Shown here piece by piece: positions 1 to 8,332 of a stretch of 24,046 bases of DNA. Positions within the stretch are counted from its first letter, which is position 1; each line of letters starts with the position of its first letter. The notes beneath the pieces are model-generated. The model worked only from the letters and a program-made list of their open reading frames with translations. It made no database searches and was not told the origin of the DNA. Origin of the DNA: an uncultured Bacteroidales bacterium (GTDB lineage: Bacteria > Bacteroidota > Bacteroidia > Bacteroidales > Marinilabiliaceae); the NCBI GenBank assembly GCA_934699135.1, contig CAKUVM010000027.1, positions 1 to 24,046 on the forward strand, given 5' to 3'. A program made the position numbers and the translations under genes.

Positions 1-825
1 GTGGTGGAGCTTGTCAAGGCCGACACCATCCCGCAGGCCGATATTGTGGAATATTCGCGCCGTTATCTCATCACCTCTTTTGACACGGGACTGCAATATG
101 TGCCTCCAATCCCGGCCGTCATGATGGCAGACAGCTCCACGGTGCCTACGCCAGAGTTCGCCCTCTCTGTCATTAATCCATTTCAAAAGATTGACGTTGA
201 CGAGCAGAGTGGCGTGGCGCGCATTTTTGACATACACAGTGCGGAAGACGCGCCTTTCCAATGGCGCGAGTTGTTGCTCTACTGGCCTTGGCTTGTCGGC
301 GTCATCGCGTTGGCTGGCCTCGTGGTCCTGATTCTGTGGCTGAGGAAGAAGTATGGCGCGAAGGCTGTTGGCGGATTGTCCGTCAAGCCCGTGCCGTCTG
401 AGCCATGCGAGGTCGTGGCCTTGCGCGACTTTGAGCGCATCAGGGAGCAAAAGTTGTGGATGCATAATCAGGTCAAGGAGTTCTATTCCGACCTTACGGA
501 CACGCTCCGCCGTTACGTCTCGTCGCGTTTTGGTGTTCAGGCTATGGAGAGCACGTCAGCGCAGCTGATGGAGGCCCTGCGGGAGCCTTTGCGCAAGACT
601 CCGCAAGAGGCTGAGGCCCTTTCGCGCATATTGGAGCAGGCCGACTTCGCCAAGTTCGCCAAGGTGGAGCCTCTGGCCGATGAGAACGACAGGGCTCTGG
701 CCGACGCCGTGAACTTCGTAAACGCCACGACAGACGCCTCAAAAAACGCAACGGCAGACGGCGACGATGCCAAGACAGAGCCTCTGTCCGAGATTCCGCA
801 AGACTTCATTGAAAAGAAAGGCTAG
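1..825 (+). CDS. Bat-operon membrane protein upstream of batA (5' truncated)
   Basis: The frame is open at the left edge, so the GTG at position 1 is probably internal and the N-terminus is missing. The visible 274 residues contain the end of an extracytoplasmic region (about 1-90), one membrane segment (about 93-115, followed by Arg-Lys-Lys) and a cytoplasmic domain (about 135-240) rich in helix-forming residues. That domain resembles the DUF4381-type proteins that commonly sit between the MoxR/DUF58 genes and batA in Bacteroidetes aerotolerance operons. Its 'QADFAKFAKVEP' stretch recalls 'LDECEFARYAP' near the end of BatD in this window, suggesting related C-terminal modules. The gene ends 6 bp before batA, so the two are almost certainly co-transcribed. 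The role in the Bat complex is inferred from position. The family name is less certain than the operon assignment. Confidence 0.75.
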   Translation: MVELVKADTIPQADIVEYSRRYLITSFDTGLQYVPPIPAVMMADSSTVPTPEFALSVINPFQKIDVDEQSGVARIFDIHSAEDAPFQWRELLLYWPWLVGVIALAGLVVLILWLRKKYGAKAVGGLSVKPVPSEPCEVVALRDFERIREQKLWMHNQVKEFYSDLTDTLRRYVSSRFGVQAMESTSAQLMEALREPLRKTPQEAEALSRILEQADFAKFAKVEPLADENDRALADAVNFVNATTDASKNATADGDDAKTEPLSEIPQDFIEKKG

Positions 826-831
826 TATAAG

Positions 832-1827
832 ATGTTCAGCGACATAACTTTTCAGCACCCTTGGCTTTTCCTGCTGCTGCTCGTCATCCCCGCCTACATT
901 GCGTGGTACGTGTGGCGAAGGCGCACGAGTCACGCCACCATGCAGGTGTCCACACTCGAGACGCTCGATGGCGTGCGCCCCACGTGGAGGGTGCGCCTGC
1001 GTTTCCTGCCCTTAGTTCTCAGGCTTTTGGCTGTGGCCTTGGTCGTTGTCGTGCTGGCTCGGCCACAGTCCACATCCAGTTACAGCGACAGCAATACCGA
1101 GGGCATCGACATTGTGCTGTCAATGGACATATCGGGCTCCATGAAAGCCGTGGACTTCAAGCCCAACCGCCTTGAGGCCGCCAAAAACGTGGCGGCGAAG
1201 TTCATTGCGGGCAGGCCCAATGACAATATTGGCCTTGTGGTCTTCGCTGGCGAGAGTTTCACCCAGTGCCCCCTCACCACAGACCATGCCGTGCTCATCA
1301 ACCTCCTTTCTGACATACGCACGGGGATGCTAGAAGACGGCACTGCCATCGGAATGGGTTTGGCCACGGCAGTGAGCCGAATAAAAGAGAGCAAGGCCAA
1401 GAGCAAAGTCATAATCCTGCTCACAGATGGCATGAATAATTATGGAGCCATATCTCCCGAAAAAGCCGCGGAGCTCGCGCAGACGTTTGGTGTCAGGGTC
1501 TATACCATAGGCGTCGGCTCGCAAGGTGTGGCGCAGGTGCCGGTGCAGACGGCTTTCGGCGTCAAGATGCAAGACATGGAGGTCAAGATTGACGAGGCGC
1601 TCCTGCAGGGCATTGCGGACAAGACGGGAGGCAAATACTTCCGCGCCACCAACAATAAGAGCCTGGAGTCGATATATGAGGAGATTGACAAGATGGAGAA
1701 AACCATAATGGAAGTGCGTCACTACACAAAGCGCACTGACGAGTATCTGCCTTTCGCCCTTGCGGCTCTCGCCCTGCTCTTGATTGAGGTGCTGCTGCGC
1801 AACACTCTGTTGCGGACAATCCCTTAG
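832..1827 (+). CDS. batA: BatA, VWA-domain aerotolerance protein
   Basis: The 331-residue protein has two N-terminal membrane segments (about 11-29 and 58-77), a von Willebrand A domain (about 90-290) and a C-terminal membrane segment (about 305-327). The metal-ion-dependent adhesion site is intact: D99-x-S101-x-S103, T171 in 'EDGTAIG' and D199 in 'LLTDG'. A metal-dependent protein-protein contact is therefore expected. The layout and length match BatA of the Bacteroides aerotolerance operon, where loss of Bat genes impairs survival after oxygen exposure. The cellular mechanism is not settled. The ATG lies 6 bp after the preceding stop, and batB follows 42 bp downstream with a paralogous VWA protein. 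Confidence 0.93.
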   Translation: MFSDITFQHPWLFLLLLVIPAYIAWYVWRRRTSHATMQVSTLETLDGVRPTWRVRLRFLPLVLRLLAVALVVVVLARPQSTSSYSDSNTEGIDIVLSMDISGSMKAVDFKPNRLEAAKNVAAKFIAGRPNDNIGLVVFAGESFTQCPLTTDHAVLINLLSDIRTGMLEDGTAIGMGLATAVSRIKESKAKSKVIILLTDGMNNYGAISPEKAAELAQTFGVRVYTIGVGSQGVAQVPVQTAFGVKMQDMEVKIDEALLQGIADKTGGKYFRATNNKSLESIYEEIDKMEKTIMEVRHYTKRTDEYLPFALAALALLLIEVLLRNTLLRTIP

Positions 1828-1869
1828 CCGCGAGGCCTGTAAATAGCAATAACGAAATAACTTAACAAG

Positions 1870-2958
1870 GTGGATTCTTTTAGGTTTGCACACCCCGATG
1901 CCTTGTACCTTCTGGTGCTTGTGCCGGTGGTCATGGTCTTGATGTACCTCTTTGGCCGCAAGCGCGCCAAGTCGCTCGACGCTTTCGGCGATCCTGCCCT
2001 TGTGAGCCACCTCATGCCAGACTATTCAAGTCGCCGCGTGAGGTTTAAGGCTTGGGTTTTCATCATTGCCCTGGCGCTACAGGTAGTGGTGGCGGCGGGG
2101 CCGCAGTTCGGCTCTAAGTTTCAGACTGTCAAGAGGCATGGCATGGAGGTCATGGTGGCTCTAGACGTCTCTAACTCAATGAATGCGCAAGACGTTGCCC
2201 CCTCGCGCCTCGAAGTGGCCAAGATGGCAGTGGAGAGGCTCGTAGACAAGTTGACCGATGACCGCGTGGGTCTGGTCGTCTTTGCTGGCAACGCCTACGT
2301 CCAGATGCCCATAACGTCAGACTTCTCATCGGTAAAGATGTTCATGCAGTCCGTCTCAACGGGCATGGTCCAGACGCAAGGCACGGCCATAGGCCAGGCC
2401 ATAGACAAGTGCGTCAACTCGTTCTCTCCCGCTGAGGGTGTGAGTCGCGCGGTCATTGTCATCACGGATGGCGAGAACCATGAAGATGACGCCGTGGAGG
2501 CGGCCAGGCAGGCCTCGGCCGATGGAATAAGGGTCTACACCGTCGGGATGGGGACCCCAAAGGGGGCGCCGATTCCCGCAGTGGCGGGCCAAAATAATAA
2601 CTTCATCAAAGATAAGGACGGCAATGTGGTCATTTCCAAGATTGATGAGGCTGCATTGGCCAAAGTGGCTCAGGCCGGCGGTGGCGCGTACGTTCCGGCA
2701 AACAACATCCGCAACGGAATCAATGCGCTTGTTGATGAGCTGAGCGGCTTGGACAAAACAGAGTTGGAGGCGCGTGTATACTCTGAATATGAAGACCGTG
2801 CGGCATATGTCGAGGCCATAGTGTTCTTCCTCTTACTGTTAGATCTCGTGGTGCTGTCGCGCAAAAACCCGCGTATGGCGGCCTTCGACATCTTCACGCG
2901 CAAGAAGGCGACCAAAGATATGTTCTTGCCGGTCAACGAGGTGAAACCTAAATTCTGA
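1870..2958 (+). CDS. batB: BatB, VWA-domain aerotolerance protein
   Basis: This is a paralogue of BatA (362 aa). It has N-terminal membrane segments at about 10-28 and 60-77, a VWA domain from about 90 to 300, and a C-terminal membrane segment at about 313-331. The MIDAS is complete: D99-x-S101-x-S103, T172 and D200 in 'VITDGENHED'. I chose the GTG at 1870 because it gives 'MDSFRFAHPDALYLLVL', matching the usual BatB N-terminus (a short FRF segment leading into the first membrane helix). The next in-frame ATG would cut into that helix. It is expected to pair with BatA in the inner membrane. Together with batC 6 bp downstream it forms the core of the operon. Confidence 0.93.
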   Translation: MDSFRFAHPDALYLLVLVPVVMVLMYLFGRKRAKSLDAFGDPALVSHLMPDYSSRRVRFKAWVFIIALALQVVVAAGPQFGSKFQTVKRHGMEVMVALDVSNSMNAQDVAPSRLEVAKMAVERLVDKLTDDRVGLVVFAGNAYVQMPITSDFSSVKMFMQSVSTGMVQTQGTAIGQAIDKCVNSFSPAEGVSRAVIVITDGENHEDDAVEAARQASADGIRVYTVGMGTPKGAPIPAVAGQNNNFIKDKDGNVVISKIDEAALAKVAQAGGGAYVPANNIRNGINALVDELSGLDKTELEARVYSEYEDRAAYVEAIVFFLLLLDLVVLSRKNPRMAAFDIFTRKKATKDMFLPVNEVKPKF

Positions 2959-2964
2959 AGAAAG

Positions 2965-3639
2965 ATGTTCGGAAAGATATTGATGGCCGCGGCGGCTCTT
3001 GCGGCAGTGGCCTCAGTGGCAGAGGCGCAGAGCGAGAGAAGGCTCATCCGCGAGAGTTATAAGCTCTACAACGACTCTAACTACGCCGGGGCGCAAGAGG
3101 CCAGCGTCAAAGCCATGGCCGAGGCACCCAATTCCTTCGAGGCCAATTTTAATTATGCCGACGCGCTCTTTAAGCAGCAGAAGGTGGACGAGGCTTTGGA
3201 GCAATATGAAAAAATGGCCGCCACGGAGACCGACAAAGCGCGCCTTGGCAAACTCTACCATAATATAGGCAACTGCCATTACGTTAAGAAGGAATTTGAC
3301 AAGAGCATTGACGCGTACAAAAGGTCGCTCAAGGCCGCGCCTGCTGACAACGCCACACGCTATAACCTGGTGGCGGCGCAAAAGATGCGCGACAAGAAAG
3401 ACGACAATCAGCAGAACCAACAACAGCAGCAACAGGATCAGCAGCAACAGGATCAACAACAGCAGCGCCAAGACCAACAGCAGAATCAGAACCAGCAGCA
3501 ACAGCAACAACAGCAGCAAATGGACAAGGAAGAGGCGCAGAGATTGCTCGACGCCGTGCAGCAAGATGAGAACGAGCTGCAGGAGAAGCGTAAGCAAATG
3601 CGCGAGGCACAGCCGCACCGGATTGAGAAGAACTGGTAG
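2965..3639 (+). CDS. batC: BatC, TPR protein with a glutamine-rich tract
   Basis: The 224-residue protein starts with a signal peptide (about 1-22, likely cleavage after 'AEA'). It carries TPR-like helical repeats at about 30-135, including the 'YHNIGNCHYVKKEFDKSIDAYKRSLK' unit. A low-complexity Gln-rich segment (149-185) follows, then a charged helix and the terminal 'RIEKNW'. A short basic-aromatic C-terminus is typical of BatC. In Bacteroides BatC is a periplasmic TPR partner of the VWA proteins. The start lies 6 bp after batB. The Q-tract is unusually long for the amount of folded protein around it and contains a small tandem DNA duplication. The identification is secure from TPR content and position between batB and batD. 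Confidence 0.9.
   Translation: MFGKILMAAAALAAVASVAEAQSERRLIRESYKLYNDSNYAGAQEASVKAMAEAPNSFEANFNYADALFKQQKVDEALEQYEKMAATETDKARLGKLYHNIGNCHYVKKEFDKSIDAYKRSLKAAPADNATRYNLVAAQKMRDKKDDNQQNQQQQQQDQQQQDQQQQRQDQQQNQNQQQQQQQQQMDKEEAQRLLDAVQQDENELQEKRKQMREAQPHRIEKNW
3409..3519 (+). repeat. In-frame CAG/CAA repeat tract within batC
   Basis: This stretch is almost entirely CAG and CAA codons with scattered Asp, Asn and Arg codons, encoding a Gln-rich linker of 37 residues. Inside it, 3427-3441 and 3442-3456 form a 15-nt tandem duplication (CAGCAACAGGATCAR) that differs only at the last base. Mixed CAG/CAA use makes a pure trinucleotide microsatellite unlikely. Slippage by one repeat would stay in frame. 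Confidence 0.85.
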
Positions 3640-3649
3640 GCTTGCCCGC

Positions 3650-3683
3650 TTTGTGGCGCGTTCGGCTGAAAATATTACTTTTG
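3650..3683 (+). promoter_or_regulatory. Candidate internal Bacteroidetes promoter upstream of batD
   Basis: TTTG at 3650-3653 and TACTTTTG at 3676-3683 match the Bacteroidetes -33 (TTTG) and -7 (TAnnTTTG) elements. The spacer is 22 bp, slightly longer than the usual 19-21. The 69-bp batC-batD gap is the widest inside the operon, and the predicted start of transcription falls about 20 bp before the batD ATG. A second promoter for batDE is inferred, not proven. Confidence 0.45.
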
Positions 3684-3708
3684 TGCAACGAAACAAAGCA
3701 TTGAAACA

Positions 3709-5529
3709 ATGACCATACGGAGAATCCTGACGCTCTTTGTTGGGCTCATTGCCGCCGTGACGGCAATGGCCGATGGCGTGAGGGTGGATGTGAGCGCGCC
3801 GTCGTCGGTGGCGCTGGGACGAAACTTTCAGATTGCCTACGTAGTCAATGGCGACGCCGAGAGCATAGCGCTGCCTGAGGCCGATGGCCTCGATGTGCTG
3901 ATGGGCCCTTCCACATCGCGTTCCTCTAGCTATTCGTTCATCAACGGCAAGATGGAGTCGTCTAAGCAGACCACGTTCACCTATGTGGTCAAGGCCACTA
4001 AGGCTGGCACGATCTCCGTCTCTCCCGCCAAGGTCACGGCCGGGGGCAAGACGTTGGAGGCTCGCGCAGTGAACATAACGGTGGTGGCCTCGGCCGACGC
4101 TCCCGGCTCTACAGGAGGCTCAAGCCAAGGCGGTGACACTCAGCGCGCAGTGTCATCGGGAGGGGAAGACCTCTTCCTCCGTCAGACGCTGACAAGGCAG
4201 AGCGTCTATGAGGGCGAGGCCACGCAGTTGGTGACGAAGGTCTACACCCGCGTCAACCTCAACAGTTTGTCAGACATAGTCCCACCGAAACTCTCTGAGT
4301 TCGTGGTCTCTGACCTTTCGGGCGGCAACATCACATTTAGCACTGAGTTCATCAATGGCCGTGAATATCAGGTGGGAGAGATAAGCCGCAAGGTGCTCAT
4401 CCCGCAGCAGTCTGGCAAGATTGCCATAGACCCGTGCGAGGTGGAGTTTGTAGTGAAGCGCAGGGTCCGCGGCGGCGGCTTTTTTGATGACTTGTTTGGA
4501 GACGTGCAGGTGTCGCGGCAGAAGGTGCGCGCGCCGCGGGTCACGCTCAACGTCAAGCCCCTGCCTGCCGACAAGCCTGCTGGTTTCAGCGGCGGGGTGG
4601 GGCAGTTCAAATTCTCCGTCGAGGTTGAGCCGCGCCAGACGATGGTAGACAACAGCGTCCAGGTCCGCGTCTCCGTGGAGGGATCGGGCAACTTGAAGCT
4701 CATCAGCCTGCCCAAGCCGCAGTTTCATCAAGACTTTGACACTTTCGATCCGAGCCAGAAGAACAGCATAGAGGAGACGTCGGTTGGTTTTAGCGGGAAG
4801 AGGTCTGATGAGTATCTTATCATCCCTCGCCGCGAGGGCAAGTTCGAGATCCCTCAGATGCAGTTCTCCTATTTCGACCCGTCGCAGGGCCGTTACGTCA
4901 AGCAGACGCAAGGCCCGTTTGACATCGACGTGGCCAAGGGCGATGGCAAGGCGCAGGGCCAGGGCGCGGGCGTTTCCTTCGCAGGCTCCGGACCCGAAAG
5001 GGTCACATATACGGGTTCCGATTTGCGCTACCTCCACAGGTCGGGCAGCTTGTCGCGACGCGGAAGTTTCTTCGTCTTCTCGCCCCTTTTCTGGGTTCTG
5101 TTCTTTGTTCCGATAATTGCGCTTGTCGTGCTCTTCTTCATCTATCGCAAGAGAGTTTACGACCATGCCAATATGAGCCTTGTGAAGAGCCGCAGGGCCA
5201 ACAAGATGGCGCGCAAGAGGCTGAAGATGGCGGCCAAATATATCAAGGAAGGGAAACGCGAGGCGTTCTTCGATGAGGTTATGCGCTCGCTCTGGGGCTA
5301 TCTGAGTGATAAACTTACGCTCTCGTTGAGCGAGCTGACGAAAGATAACGCCAGGGAGAAGATGGCGAGCCACGGTGTGGAACCCCAAGCGGCAGATGAG
5401 TTTATGGCACTCTTGGATGAGTGCGAATTCGCGCGCTACGCTCCGGCCTCCGTCTCCGCCCAAATGGATGACGTCTACGCCCGCGCCATAGCCATCATCG
5501 AGAAGATTGACGAGAAAAAACAGGCATAG
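3709..5529 (+). CDS. batD: BatD, large periplasmic aerotolerance protein
   Basis: The 606-residue protein has a signal peptide (about 1-21), a long beta-rich extracytoplasmic part (about 22-450) with repeated Ig-like segments, one membrane helix (about 458-478) and a cytoplasmic helical domain (about 485-606). It starts with the usual BatD motif, 'VRVDVSAPSSVALGRNFQIAYVVNG'-like, followed by 'FTYVVKATKAGTISVSPAKVTAGGK'. This is the oxygen-tolerance BatD family (PF13584 type). A Gly/Ser-rich linker around 135-155 separates the first Ig-like unit from the next. The cytoplasmic tail carries 'DECEFARYAP', resembling the tail of the protein upstream of batA. It probably scaffolds the BatA/B VWA pair on the periplasmic side. 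The exact biochemical activity is unknown for the family. Confidence 0.9.
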   Translation: MTIRRILTLFVGLIAAVTAMADGVRVDVSAPSSVALGRNFQIAYVVNGDAESIALPEADGLDVLMGPSTSRSSSYSFINGKMESSKQTTFTYVVKATKAGTISVSPAKVTAGGKTLEARAVNITVVASADAPGSTGGSSQGGDTQRAVSSGGEDLFLRQTLTRQSVYEGEATQLVTKVYTRVNLNSLSDIVPPKLSEFVVSDLSGGNITFSTEFINGREYQVGEISRKVLIPQQSGKIAIDPCEVEFVVKRRVRGGGFFDDLFGDVQVSRQKVRAPRVTLNVKPLPADKPAGFSGGVGQFKFSVEVEPRQTMVDNSVQVRVSVEGSGNLKLISLPKPQFHQDFDTFDPSQKNSIEETSVGFSGKRSDEYLIIPRREGKFEIPQMQFSYFDPSQGRYVKQTQGPFDIDVAKGDGKAQGQGAGVSFAGSGPERVTYTGSDLRYLHRSGSLSRRGSFFVFSPLFWVLFFVPIIALVVLFFIYRKRVYDHANMSLVKSRRANKMARKRLKMAAKYIKEGKREAFFDEVMRSLWGYLSDKLTLSLSELTKDNAREKMASHGVEPQAADEFMALLDECEFARYAPASVSAQMDDVYARAIAIIEKIDEKKQA

Positions 5530-5558
5530 GGGCATCGCTCCCTAAGTCGCCTGCTTTA

Positions 5559-6323
5559 ATGCAAAGAATGACGATGAATATCAGACATATCATTTTGGCC
5601 GCCATTAGCTTGGCCGCGACAGCTGTGACCTCTGCCACCCCATCGGTATCTGATGCCGACGCTTTGGCGAGAGACGGCAAATATGCCGAGGCGGTCGATG
5701 CCTATGAGGCGATATTGGCGGACGGGCAAGAGAGTGCCGGCCTGTACTATAACCCTGGGTACTCATATTTCAAGCAGGGTATGCTTGGCAAGTCAATACT
5801 CAATTTTGAGCGGTGCAAAAGGCTAGACCCGTCAGACGCGGATGTAGACGCGAATTTGGAGTTGGCATATGCCCAAACGGACAAGATGCAGGTGGTGGAG
5901 CCGCTCCTTGTGAGCCGCTTGTGGACTCAATTTTGCAATTGGTTGAGTTCAGACGGGTGGGCCGTGGCTTTTTTGATCCTTTTCTTCGCTGCCATGGTCG
6001 GCGTGGGCTGTTTCTTGTTTCTCGACTCGGTGTCGGCACGCAAGGCGGGCTTTTTCGGCGCGGCGGTGGTGCTGCTGTTGGCCGTTGGCGCGCTCACAAT
6101 ATCCATAAGGAAGAAGGCAGAGATGGTGTCGGGCAAAGATGCCATCATTATGGTCTCGTCGTCGACATTGGCCACGTCGCCAGACAAGAATGCCATGCAG
6201 ATGGCTGTGCTCCATGAGGGTACGAAAGTGACAATTGTTGACACTCTTGGGGAATGGGTGGAGGTGAAGCTCCGCGACGGCAATGTTGGTTGGCTCAAGG
6301 TGGCCGATGTTGAGAAGATTTAG
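5559..6323 (+). CDS. batE: BatE, TPR/SH3 membrane protein
   Basis: The 254-residue protein has a signal peptide, a TPR region (about 32-110), two membrane helices (about 136-155 and 163-183) and a C-terminal bacterial SH3-like domain (about 192-253, ending 'GWLKVADVEKI'). This order is that of BatE. Three Met codons lie within the first six residues (5559, 5568, 5574). The third gives the most standard signal peptide, so the true start may be 5574. One TPR helix reads 'YYNPGYSYFK' where a Leu-Gly-Asn pattern is usual, so a Pro sits inside the helix. This may be natural variation. It is the last gene of the operon, 29 bp after batD, followed by a hairpin terminator. Confidence 0.88.
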   Translation: MQRMTMNIRHIILAAISLAATAVTSATPSVSDADALARDGKYAEAVDAYEAILADGQESAGLYYNPGYSYFKQGMLGKSILNFERCKRLDPSDADVDANLELAYAQTDKMQVVEPLLVSRLWTQFCNWLSSDGWAVAFLILFFAAMVGVGCFLFLDSVSARKAGFFGAAVVLLLAVGALTISIRKKAEMVSGKDAIIMVSSSTLATSPDKNAMQMAVLHEGTKVTIVDTLGEWVEVKLRDGNVGWLKVADVEKI

Positions 6324-6347
6324 ATTGCAAGGAGTCACGTGGCCATA

Positions 6348-6382
6348 AAGAAAGGGGGGGCGTTTTTGCGCGCCCCTTTCTT
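6348..6382 (+). terminator. Terminator after batE
   Basis: AAGAAAGGGG (6348-6357) pairs with CCCCTTTCTT (6373-6382), and the inner GGGGCG/CGCCCC can extend the stem with a small bulge. The loop is T-rich. It sits 25 bp after the batE stop, as expected for the end of the Bat operon. The T-run after the stem is short. Confidence 0.7.
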
Positions 6383-6506
6383 ATTTGCCATAATGAGCGG
6401 ATCTACTGCCACAGAGGAAAAGGTGCGAAAATCGCAAAGAACCGCGCCAAAAGTCCGTCACCTAAAGTATTGTGCAGCTTATAAATCCATTGAGATATAG
6501 AAGAAG

Positions 6507-6535
6507 GACACCGGCGCAGAAGCTGCGCCGGTGTC
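6507..6535 (-). terminator. Terminator downstream of the GH43 gene
   Basis: A perfect 13-bp GC-rich stem, GACACCGGCGCAG (6507-6519) with CTGCGCCGGTGTC (6523-6535), encloses a 3-nt loop. On the minus strand it follows the GH43 stop by 26 bp and is trailed by a pyrimidine-rich CTTCTTC segment. It most likely terminates the GH43 transcript. Confidence 0.7.
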
Positions 6536-6561
6536 AAGGTTAATGAGTTTAGAGGCCAACT

Positions 6562-8136
6562 CTAATCTTTGGCCTTGTATGAGAATCTGTCGAAAACACC
6601 TTGAGCCTTGCCTCTTGCCGATGTTTTCTGCGCAAAGAGGCCAATGTATGCGCCTGTGAAGCCGCCCCCGGCCTCGGAGCTTATGAAACGGGTGTTCATT
6701 CGCCCGAGGTCTGTGAAGTTGTGGCCGTCTGTGGAGACGCTGAAGGAATAAAACTCTGGAGAGCCCTCGATACGCAGCGTCACGTCCTTGCCGCTCACCT
6801 CAATCTCTTTTTCCGCATGGCGTAACTCGCCGAGTCGGTAGCGAAGCCGAGCATACGCCTTGCCATCGGCTTTGCGGACAAGAGATATGTCATAGTGCGT
6901 ATAGCACTTCATATAGAGCGTCATGCCGGCCTCGTCACCAACGTTTTTGCCATAGAGTGTTACCTTGGTCTCGGCTACGAAATTGGCGTGTTGCTGCCTT
7001 CGCCCAACGAAAGTGGGCGACCCTTCCGCGTCAATACTTTCCGTTGTCGCCGTGAGCGTCAGTTTACCACCTTTGACGGAATAATTGGCGGGTGAGTAGT
7101 TGCGCAGGTAGTTCCATTCAAGGCCGAGCGGTTTGCTGAAGTCGGCTTCTGCCGCGGGTGCGGCGAAAGGGTGTTGTGGCAGGGTGGGGACATCCATCTG
7201 CAAGGCGATTGTGCCGTTGCCGTTAACGACGGGCCAACCTCCTTTGGGCCAAGACACGGGAGCGAGGAACGTCTCACGGCCCATGACATGATTATTGCCA
7301 CTCACGGGACGGAACGCCAGGCAGACCATCCACCACGAGCCGTCGTGGGCTTGGACAAGGTCGGCGTGGCCGGTGCCTTGGATGGGGTTGTTCTCCGCGG
7401 CCTGGCAATAGTGCGTGAGGATGGGGTTTGACGGGTTGCCCAGATATGGCCCGTCAATCTTGCGGCTGCGGGCTATGGTCTCCGAGTGACCATATTCCGT
7501 GCCGCCCTCGGCAATCATAAGGTAATACCAGCCGTCTTTCTTATAGATGTGCGGGGCTTCGGGGTATCGGCCTCCCATGCCTTCCCATATGAGTTTTGAT
7601 TCTGTCTTCTGCTCTCCCGTAAACGGGTCGATCTGGCAAAGCCAAATGCCGTCATTTGGGTTTGAGACCATGTAACAGGTGCCGTCCTCGTCCCAAAAAA
7701 GCGAGGGGTCTATGCCCTCTTGCCTCAGCCATACTGGGGCAGACCACTCTCCGCGTATATCCTTGGTGTGGACAATGAAGTTGCCGCCTCCGGCCACATT
7801 GGTCGTTATCGTGAAGAAAGTGCCGTCATGATACCTTATAGTCGGGGCGTAGATGCCGCACCAGGAGCCGGATTTCTCCAAAGGCAACTGCTCCGGGCGC
7901 GTCAGGCAGTGGCCTATCTGCTCCCAATTGACAAGGTCGCGACTGTGGAAAAGCGGAACGCCAGGGGCGAACTCAAAGCTACTCGTCACAAGGTAGTAGT
8001 CTGAATCCACCCGGCAGACGCTAGGGTCAGGATGAAACCCGGGGATGACGGGGTTCTTGTAGCCAAAGCTTTGCGCCCATATGGCGACAGAAGCCGAGAG
8101 CAAAGCCACCGTTGCTATGTGTCTTTTCATCGTCAT
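6562..8136 (-). CDS. GH43 family glycosidase (beta-xylosidase/arabinofuranosidase-like), secreted
   Basis: The protein has 524 residues when started at 8136 ('MTMKRHIATVALLS', a signal peptide ending near residue 21; the second Met at 8130 is equally possible). The catalytic five-bladed propeller (about 24-320) shows the GH43 acids: D37 in 'GFHPDPS' (general base), D143 in 'GIDPSLFWDEDG' (pKa modulator) and E193 in 'RYPEAPH' (general acid). The 'NPVIPGFHPDPS' and 'SWCGIYAPTIRYHDG' segments are typical of xylan-active GH43 enzymes. A C-terminal beta-sandwich (about 335-524) matches the accessory domain common in such beta-xylosidases. It should remove xylose or arabinose from plant hemicellulose oligomers. 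The substrate cannot be fixed from sequence. A longer in-frame extension to 8388 runs antisense through the tRNA and is rejected. No SusC/D or other CAZyme is adjacent. Confidence 0.9.
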   Translation of the reverse strand: MTMKRHIATVALLSASVAIWAQSFGYKNPVIPGFHPDPSVCRVDSDYYLVTSSFEFAPGVPLFHSRDLVNWEQIGHCLTRPEQLPLEKSGSWCGIYAPTIRYHDGTFFTITTNVAGGGNFIVHTKDIRGEWSAPVWLRQEGIDPSLFWDEDGTCYMVSNPNDGIWLCQIDPFTGEQKTESKLIWEGMGGRYPEAPHIYKKDGWYYLMIAEGGTEYGHSETIARSRKIDGPYLGNPSNPILTHYCQAAENNPIQGTGHADLVQAHDGSWWMVCLAFRPVSGNNHVMGRETFLAPVSWPKGGWPVVNGNGTIALQMDVPTLPQHPFAAPAAEADFSKPLGLEWNYLRNYSPANYSVKGGKLTLTATTESIDAEGSPTFVGRRQQHANFVAETKVTLYGKNVGDEAGMTLYMKCYTHYDISLVRKADGKAYARLRYRLGELRHAEKEIEVSGKDVTLRIEGSPEFYSFSVSTDGHNFTDLGRMNTRFISSEAGGGFTGAYIGLFAQKTSARGKAQGVFDRFSYKAKD

Positions 8137-8199
8137 AAATATTTTGTGTTCGTAATGTTCGCAAAAAAAAGTTGCATGGGCAAATAATACGGCGTCTCG

Positions 8200-8230
8200 T
8201 TTGCTCTTTTTGAGAAAGTGAGTAATTTTG
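8200..8230 (+). promoter_or_regulatory. Promoter of tRNA-Thr (Bacteroidetes consensus)
   Basis: TTTG at 8200-8203 and TAATTTTG at 8223-8230 match the Bacteroidetes -33 and -7 elements exactly, with a 19-bp spacer. The predicted transcription start lies a few bases before the tRNA 5' end at 8242. This is the best promoter in the window. Confidence 0.85.
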
Positions 8231-8241
8231 CGGTCGGAAAT

Positions 8242-8314
<73 letters not shown>

Positions 8315-8332
8315 CTTTGATTTAGAGTTTTG

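Noticed and set aside
3013..3696. Leu-rich minus-strand frame resembling a membrane protein
   Set aside because: The Leu runs are the antisense reading of the CAG/CAA tract of batC.
4270..5535. 421-aa frame on the minus strand opposite batD
   Set aside because: It is a shadow of batD caused by GC-biased third positions. It has no signal, domain or promoter.
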